From positions 15,036,347-15,100,346 of the forward strand of contig CATQJL010000316.1 of the NCBI GenBank assembly GCA_958299035.1: a stretch of 64,000 bases of DNA, in the 5' to 3' direction. The position numbers and the translations under genes were made by a program. The notes below the pieces were generated by a model that was given only the letters and a program-made list of their open reading frames with translations, did no database searches and had not been told where the DNA came from. Source of the DNA: Cylicocyclus nassatus. Lineage: Eukaryota > Nematoda > Chromadorea > Rhabditida > Strongylidae. Positions within the stretch are counted from its first letter, which is position 1, and each line of letters opens with the position of its first letter. This document shows, piece after piece, positions 56,791 through 64,000 of the stretch.

Positions 56791-58859
56791 TCAATTCCTC
56801 ATAAAACCCCGCAAGTTTTCATTGTATATAACTTGGATGTCACACTCATTGAAATGCATAAGGTCTGCATTGAGGGAAACACCTCTTTCGGCATCAACGT
56901 TGTTGGTGAAGTTGACACCTGAAATTGTTAAACATTTCTCATGCCTGAAGAACAGCAGCTGATAAGGCACTCTTCCTAGTCTAATGACTGTTTGCTGCAC
57001 TCTTAAGAAAAACATAAAAGAATGGTAAAATAAGAAGTGTTTGAAAAAAATGGCTATGCGAAAGCACCCTTGTCAGCATTAGGTGCTGATAGACACGAGA
57101 GCCTGCAGGTACATAATGATAACTCAGAGGCCACTCTCCGACCCAATGCTGAACAATTTGAACTTCCATCAGGCCCACAGTCAAAATCTAAGGCCAATTT
57201 TGCCGAGCTATCACCTTGAAAACAATAATGACGCAACGCGAATTTTCGTTTCCGGTTCTGAATCTAGCTGCTAGGAAAAAGGAGAGAGTAGTGATGAATG
57301 CGCATTGAATGCTTTCTCAGTTGTCGTAGCTCAGAACTTTGTAACCATCGGACTGTTTTGGTAGGAAGAAATATTCCCTTATTCTTTTTCTTCTATTCAT
57401 TCAGTTGCTGACGTTTGCTTGAAAAATTTTCTAAGAAAACAAAATCGTATCGCACACTGTGAATCGAACTTTTAGACATGTAGATAACTTGCACGAGGAA
57501 TTATGGCTCACATCTACCGAACAAGGCTATCTGACTCAAATATATCTCTCGTCCGTAACATGCTCCATTACGACGAGGCAGTAATACCCAGATCTCTGCT
57601 TACCTTGCAAGCTGATGATCACAATCCTGTTGTAATCATAAATGGGGTCGATTTTCCAGACCGGGTTCTCCTCCTTGCTGCAAAACTTGGATGAACAAAA
57701 AGTAACTGCGATGTACGTTTTCAGCAGCTTTAGGTTTGAGGTAGTGACAGCTATGCACACAGTACACATTCATATTATAATGGCCACCCTTTTATCAAAC
57801 ATCAAACATCCAGAATTAGGACTATGCAAAAAAAGAAAAGTGGTTGATTCAGAAATATTGATTATGAAAGAACTTTCCTTCAGCTTCGAAAATCTGACAA
57901 GAAAAGTGGTTGATTCAGAAATATTGATTATGAAAGAACTTTCCTTCAGCTTTGAAAATTTGATGTATTTGTAAAAGTACGCTGATGAATTTACAGTGTG
58001 CCATTTTTTATAAGTCTCCCTTCTTCAGGTTATCACTACAAAAAATGCTCATGTGATCTTCTTTTTTTTGCGTGAAGAGAAAACAAAAACTCTAGTCTCA
58101 CCCCCCCCCCTCTACCAAGTCCAAGATGTCGTAAACACTGTAAAGGAATGCTCTTTTAGATTGTAATAACAGGTAAGTTTTTCGAATCTACAAATTTCAA
58201 ATATCTGCATTTACTTGCGCGTCCATACTAAAACCTAAATACATGTACCTCAAGAAGCCTAATACGATAATTCCTATGACCAAGCCCTTATATCGAAGTG
58301 CACTCTTTCGCCCACCTGCCCGTTAAAAATAGTAGACAGTTTGCGACACTGTATTTGTCGCCTGCTTGGTTGATGTGGTCAATGAGGCTGTAATGTACTA
58401 AAAAATAAATCTAACAATAATTTCGATGATTTTGCAATCAAAAAATCTCAGAAACGCACTTTTCACCACCGGGAGGAGAGCGTTCCTCACCAAAACAAAA
58501 AAGATCTTCTGCTTTCATAGCGAAACTGGAGAAATTAGATACCATATCATCGAAAACGTCCCCAAATTTCTTCGCTTTATTCACATTACCGTAAGCCCAA
58601 ACGCCTGCACTTGAGTTTGAGTTGGTGTCTATAACTTTCTTACCAAGATCCTTGATCAATTTCTTCTGCTAAAGAAAAGATTATTTATAGGTCATTCTGG
58701 AATTATACAACAAACGCATGTTCAGTAGTCCTCCAGTACCAAATGACTTGCTAGCGACACAGTGTGCAGTATGTACCCTTACCCCGTCTATCTCATGAGT
58801 TTGATTTTCGTTGAAATTTTCCATGTCCGCTGCGAAGGCGCAGTGTATACCAATCGAAT
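56791..58859 (-). pseudogene. VWA-like protein, copy E (5' truncated, nonsense codon)
   Basis: Exons 58783-58859, 58460-58668, 58316-58387, 57604-57677 and 56791-56918 match the five VWA exons of copies A and B in length, phase and splice sites. The donor after the second is GTGCGT instead of GTGAGC. The last exon stops early at 56791: the conserved Ser-Trp after GFKR is Asn-stop (TGG to TGA), removing the last 15 residues. No stalk, anchor or first exon is found upstream before copy C begins, only a truncated match to a short stretch near 60220. Sequence is the most diverged of the minus-strand copies. Confidence 0.65.
57835..57960. repeat. 66-bp tandem duplication
   Basis: Two consecutive units starting gaaaagtggttgattcagaa (57835 and 57901) differ at a few bases. 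They lie in an intron of copy E. Confidence 0.85.
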
Positions 58860-60255
58860 CTGAAACTTGCTATATACTTACGTCAGAGGAGGTATACCAC
58901 GGAACACAATACAAATCATGAATTAGTGCTAAATTAAACAGATTAGCGATACCTGCCGGTTGCATTTGCGAACAGTTCCACATCGATAAAAAAAAACAAG
59001 TGACAGTATAATGATTTCTGTCAATTATCTGACCTATACCTATAACCCTTGGTGCGTTTTCATCTAAGAAAAAATCCGCGAAAATTGGGACAAGGTGTTT
59101 TTGATTCTGTAGAAGATATTAGGATTCAAACGAAAGCTCTTGCTTAATTCAAACAAACTTGATCACTTTTGCTCAATTCGAATTCACCATTTTTGTTTTC
59201 CAAAAATAGAAGGGGTTTTGTGCTCTCTACGTATGTTTAGTAATACTACGAGTCTGCCGAAAATAGAGCTTTCGAATATGGCCTCCCTAGGTTACGGTTT
59301 CGAGTTTAGATCCAAATCTACAAAAAATTCCTGACGAAGGATTATTTTATAGGAGTGTCTTTATCGCAGTTTTTTTTTCATAACACACGGCTTAAGAACA
59401 GATGTTATCAATCTAGCGTTTCAATAAAATGGTGGAAAGTTTCCTTCTCAACCAATGTTTTTACTGAAAAATTGCGGTAATTGAGTGATTTATCCTGTAA
59501 AATGAGATTTACGCTAAATTTTTGTTTCTGCATTTTTATGCGAGATTGAAGCCGCCTTCATATTGATTTATGAACTACTTTTGTGTTAAGAAATATTAAA
59601 TCTTTTAACAGTCGGCACTTCGCAATTTGCTTGCACCAAACTTAAAATCACAGAATTCGAAAAGCCACTCTTGATAGCGTCGTTTTTGGTGTAGCGCATA
59701 GAATTTTAGGCTCGAGCGTTTTCATAGAGCGCAAATATTGAAATATTGAAACAAAATAAAGTTTTAGGATTTGGAAGATTCAAATTTCATTCGATTTTTG
59801 CAAGAACTTGCTCCATCTAATAAAAGTCTGTTACTTTGCTGAGACATGTTGTGATCTTGTGAGAATTGAGCAATGTTAAGGTCCTCCTCCATGCTCAGTG
59901 CCGACGTAGACGAAGTTAGATTACTTGGAAAAACATTACGTTGTGCAAAATATGCAAAATAAAAAATATTGAATAAAGATTAAATGTGCTCGGAGATTTA
60001 CCATGTTTGCAAAACCCACCAGCAATGCCAGATACCTATTGTCAGTGCACTTAGAAAATGCTAAAGCTGGGTCAGCAGACATTTTATTTTATCAATGAAA
60101 GCTCTTCTCAGAGTTAGCAGCAGCATGATTAAGTAATCATGGACAGTTGTATTAAGGTTTATTTATTAGCCACCAAGAAAAGGTAAGTATAGAATATACG
60201 TAGACGTATTGTTAGTCTCTTACTTTTTACGATAGGATATGATCCTGAAAAAATC
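58400..60255. repeat. Left arm of the E/C inverted duplication
   Basis: Inverted similarity to 62140-64000 in an order consistent with a palindrome: VWA exons, the intron before them, a stretch ggaggacc...ttgctcaattctcacaagatc (59870-59895 versus 62452-62478), and a stretch near 60060-60250. Similarity is clearly lower than in the 1-9926 palindrome. A short hairpin of repeated aaatcactattt lies at 60255-60304 near the break. Confidence 0.7.
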
Positions 60256-60304
60256 ACTATTTTATTTAATCACTATTTCTTAAGAAAAATAGTGATTTTT
60301 TAGG

Positions 60305-61150
60305 TATTTGCTATCCGTTTTCACGAAAATCAAACTGTTCTCGATTAGCATGTAACTTCCTTAGCTAGAAAGAGGAGGTCATAAAACCTTTATTTATAAC
60401 TGTTTCGATCTCAGCTATGGCTTTTCAGGTTTTTTTGAGCGTGCTCAAAAATTGCAAAATTGGAGCAATTCTCTTCAAACGCTTCTGACTCGTGAACTAT
60501 TGCATAATAATCCATGGTAAAGGTACGACTGTAATGTGCAAAACTTTCTCTTTCTGACAAAAATAGTTTCAGAATTTTTCGTGACCCTGCAAAAATGCCA
60601 GTCCTGAGTGTTCCCTTCAATTGCCTTAACTCTCACAATTTCTCATATGAACTCACGGCCGAAAAACTGCGAAAAAAGGCATAGTTTTTTCTTTTAAATG
60701 TTTATAATTTCGAGAAAATCCATCCAGAAGGAAAGAAGTTATGATTTTTTTGAAAAACTAGCGAACGAACTTGTCATCGCCTAGGTTTGGGTGACGTGTA
60801 AAGCAAAAAGAAGCTTAGAACTTGCTTGCTTTGCTCGCTTCCGTTCGCCTTACCATCATTTGGAGTTTCGTTAGGAAAAATTCTGATGCCGCAGTTTTAC
60901 CGGAATTCCATCTTTCCTTTGTCAAATTATTGTTCCACGTGGCTCCAATATTGGGATAATTCTTGCAAAAGTTTTTCACTGTTAATACACAATGAGGTAT
61001 TTATTGATAAGTCTGCAGAATAATACGGACTGCTCACAAGGAAGCCGCATGGATGTTGAAGACGAGCATGTTTTAAAAAGCTACTTCCGACTTTATCAAA
61101 TTACTGTTAGAAACTAGAAACACTGCTAGTTTAACGATTTGATTGACACC
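60305..61150. other. Spacer of the E/C inverted duplication; no gene recognised
   Basis: AT-rich, short open frames only. It would be the place for shared upstream sequence of copies E and C, but no anchor exon is seen. Confidence 0.4.
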
Positions 61151-61468
61151 CTTTTTATTTCATCCACAGCTATTCAGGAGGTTACACGACAGATCCACCA
61201 ACCTTTGCGACGACGCAGTCTTCAGGTGATTTGAAGCTAGCTTCCCGATTTCAATAATCCACGGAAGGCACTTTTTTGCAATAAACAAAAATGTGTTTTG
61301 GAAAGGCTCAAGTTTGTCTTTTGAAGCGTGTGATATAGATTGCAGCTGCTCATCCAAAGGGTTATCACTTTTTTTATCAAGAACTCTATAGGATTACTTG
61401 ATTTCACGAAAAAGTTATACTAAAAACTTCAACACAAATATTGAAGATATTTCAATTGTCAGTGGCCT

Positions 61469-61470
61469 TA
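61469..61470. other. Empty TA site for the mariner of copy A
   Basis: The sequence before the stalk exon, ...ggcctTAgtttctcctttcag, aligns with the flanks of the mariner at 12138-13396 joined at one TA. Confidence 0.75.
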
Positions 61471-61484
61471 GTTTCTCCTTTCAG

Positions 61485-63976
61485 ACAAAGGAATAAGTAC
61501 TACTACTGTGAAAAGGACAACAACCTCTGAGAGTGAAATAACTGAGAGCAGCCCTTCAAGTTCAAAGAACACTTCGACTACTGAAACAAGCACAAGAGCC
61601 AGCACAAAAGCGACTACTACGATTCTTGCATCGAGAACTACTCTCACGAATAGTCCCACTGCGCGGAGCAGTACATCTGCCTTGATTCCAACAACTGCTA
61701 AGAGCACAACAAATGGGACAAAACCCGTACCCACGACAAAGCCACCAGGTTGGTACATTTAAGGCTTGAATTAATTTCATCCCCCCCCCTCCCCTCTCGT
61801 AATGCGTCAGAGTGCGCTTTTAGCATAGCTATAAAGTCAAAATCAATTTCAAAATCACTCTTTGCCCTACGATTATGAATTAAACACCTAATCACACCAA
61901 ACATTTGATTGATAACTGAGCATTCTTGCTCAATTGTTCCATAACAGCATATCATTTACGATTTCATAGGATTAACAAGCTATTATGTTACAAACTTCTT
62001 CTAAATCCAAAAAAGTTGGGATAGTTTTTTTGCATATGTTCATGTTTTATTGCTGCTGACTGGTTATAACAAAAGTCATTGTGGATTTCTCTCTTTGATC
62101 TTCAGCAACTATAGAAAAACTCTCCAGCATCATATCCAATCGTAAAAAGTAAGAGACTAACAACACGTCTACGTATATTCTATACTTCCCTTTTCTTGGT
62201 CGATAAATAAACCTTGACACAATTGCTCATGATTACTTAATGATGCTGCTGCTAACCTGAGAAAGACGCTTTTGTCAATAATAGAAAAAATCGCCTGCTG
62301 ACCCAACTTTAGCATTTTCCACATGCGCTAACAATAAGCTAAGCTGTGTATTGCAAACAAAGAAACTAGTGCATTCTTGAGCGTATTTTGACGACATACG
62401 GTTTTTCCAAGTGATGTAACTTTGTCTGCGTCTGCACGCGCTTAGAGGAGGACCACAACATTGCTCAATTCTCACAAGATCACAACATGTGGCAGCAAAC
62501 AAACAACACACTTTAATAGATACAACAAAGTTTTGCATAAATTGAATAAAAATGAAATCTTAACCTTCAAAATCCTGGACCTTCATTCTGTAATAGTTGA
62601 AGGCGCTCTACAAAAATGTTTTAGCCTATTCTATGAGCTAGCCGTTAAGGACGAAGCTCTCAAGAGTGAATTTTCGAATTTCGCGATTTTTTGTTTGGTG
62701 CCAGCAAATTGCGAAATGTCGACTCTTAGAGAATCCACAATTTTTCTCTACACAGTCAGAGCAAAAGCAGTCAGCAAATCAACGTGACAGCCTTCAATTT
62801 CGCATAGAAATGCAGGAACAAAAATTTGCGTATACCTCATTGTACAAGGAAAAACCACTCAGTTACCGCACTTTTTCAACAAAAATATTAATGAGGAGGA
62901 AACTTCGAATCGTTTATTAGAACATTAGGTTGATACCCTCTTTTCTCAAACCGGTATCTGCGGAAACTGCGCTATAGAAACGCTCCTATGAAATAATCCT
63001 TCTTGCTGAATTTTTTGGTTCCACCTCTCCATGCAAGGTGAGATCCTGTCACAGCATTCAATGAACAGTTGTTGTGCAGGATTTTCTTTGTAGATTTGGA
63101 TCTAAACTCGAAGCCGTAATCTACGAAAGGCCATATTTGAAGGCTCTATTTTCGGCAGACTCGTAGCATTATTTGACACACGTGGAGAGCACAAAACTTC
63201 TTCTATTTTTGTAAAACAAAAATGATGAATTCGAGCTGAGCAAAAGTGATCAAATTTTGCTTGAATTGAGCAAGAGCTTTCGTTTAAATCTAATATCTTG
63301 TACAGAATCAAAAGACACCTTGTCCCAATTTTCGCGGATTTTTTCTTAGATACGCACCAAGGATTATGGGTATAGGTCAGAAAATTGACAGAAATCATTA
63401 TAGTGTCACTTGTTCTTTTTTCAATGGAACTGTTCGCAAATGCAACCAGCAGCGAAAGTTACTGAGTGGTAACTCGTAGTGATTGTTAATCTGCTTTATT
63501 TAGCGCTGATTCATGATTTGTATTATATTCCGTGGTATACCTTTGACGTATGCGTATGTAGAGCTTCAGGTTCACTTGATATGCACTGTGCCTTCGCAGC
63601 GGAATTGGAAAATTTTAAAGAAATTCAAACTCATGAACTAGACAGGGTAAGCTGCTCTATACACAACAACGTTGCTAGCAAGTTATTTAAGGTACTGAAA
63701 AAATTATTGAACATGTGCTTCATGTATAATTTTGAAAGATCTACGAATGAAAACTTTTCTTTAGCAGAAAAAATTAATCAAGGATCTTGGTAAGAAAGTT
63801 ATCGACACCAGCTCAAATTCAAGTGCAGGCCTTTGGGCTTACGGTAGTTTACATCAACCTGCGAAGAGATTTGGGGACGTTTTCGATGATATGGTGGCTT
63901 ATTAATTAAAGTTCAGTATGAAGGCAGAAGATATTTTCCCTCCTGGTGACTATCGCTCTCCTCCTGATGGTGAAAA
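61485..63976 (+). pseudogene. VWA-like protein, copy C (stalk present, nonsense codon, runs off window)
   Basis: Exons seen: stalk 61485-61748 (after tttctcctttcag, before GTTGGT), first VWA exon 63570-63646, second VWA exon 63765-63976. Phases agree with copy B. The stalk is close to that of copy A (STSALIPTTAKSTTN shared). The second VWA exon has a TAA at 63903-63905 where the other copies read Asp-Phe-Ser, and a 3-bp insertion earlier. First exon and anchor are not found. Remaining exons would be beyond 64000. The intact acceptor here shows what copy A lost. Confidence 0.65.
61749..63569. other. Intron of copy C
   Basis: Holds a short stretch, 62105-62147, bounded by cttcag and GTAAGA and matched by 11471-11513 (minus) in copy A; it would add 43 nt and break the frame, so I did not include it. 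The rest is the right arm of the E/C inverted duplication. Confidence 0.5.
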
Positions 63977-64000
63977 GTGCGCTTTTGTGACTTTTCCACG

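Overview
The window is animal (eukaryotic) nuclear DNA, most likely from a nematode. Genes are split into short exons by introns with nematode-style borders (GTAAG/GTGAG donors, TTTCAG/TTGCAG acceptors, one intron of only 51-57 bp). Most of the rest is transposable elements: a cecropia-type mariner, a Ty3/gypsy LTR element, a CR1/Jockey-like LINE, a Penelope-like element, small Helitrons and many hairpin MITEs. A strongylid such as a hookworm is an inference from this mix. No bacterial operon, rRNA, tRNA or CRISPR was found.

The host genes form one family in five copies, in mixed orientation. By joining exons with consistent phase I read it as a single-pass (probably type II) membrane protein: a basic 33-residue N-terminus, a transmembrane helix, a Ser/Thr-rich mucin-like stalk, and a C-terminal von Willebrand factor A (VWA)-like domain. 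Copy B (minus, 42783-51696) is intact in eight exons, 350 codons plus stop. Copy A (minus, 7143-14550) has the same eight exons, but the stalk-exon acceptor AG is AT, 15 bp from a mariner insertion. Copy 1 (plus, 1789-2906) holds only the last two exons and runs off the left edge. Copy E (minus, 56791-58859) lacks stalk and anchor and has a nonsense codon. Copy C (plus, from 61485) has stalk and VWA exons, a nonsense codon, and runs off the right edge.

Layout. 1-9926 is a large palindrome: arms 1-3539 and 6510-9926 are nearly identical and place copies 1 and A tail to tail. Its centre carries TTAA-flanked hairpin MITEs and a 1,016-bp element with GGCCGG ends (5017-6032). 9927-16650 is the rest of copy A with a frameshifted mariner (12140-13394). 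16650-40906 is a TE-rich interval: TTAA MITEs, a foldback element, a LINE broken by two nested DNA elements, several small MITEs, a foldback element with a Helitron and a palindromic 120-bp minisatellite inside, a young gypsy element (32866-37825), a second Helitron, a mariner-type MITE and an inverted Penelope dimer. 40907-53800 is copy B with its flanks, a direct duplicate of 4245-16600. 54540-64000 holds copies E and C head to head in a second, older inverted duplication.

Because the duplicated blocks share ancestry, they serve as each other's empty sites. Copy B lacks the TTAA MITE and the GGCCGG element of copy A, and copy C lacks the mariner; each empty site keeps a single target sequence. 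This dates the elements relative to the gene duplications and defines their ends to the base.
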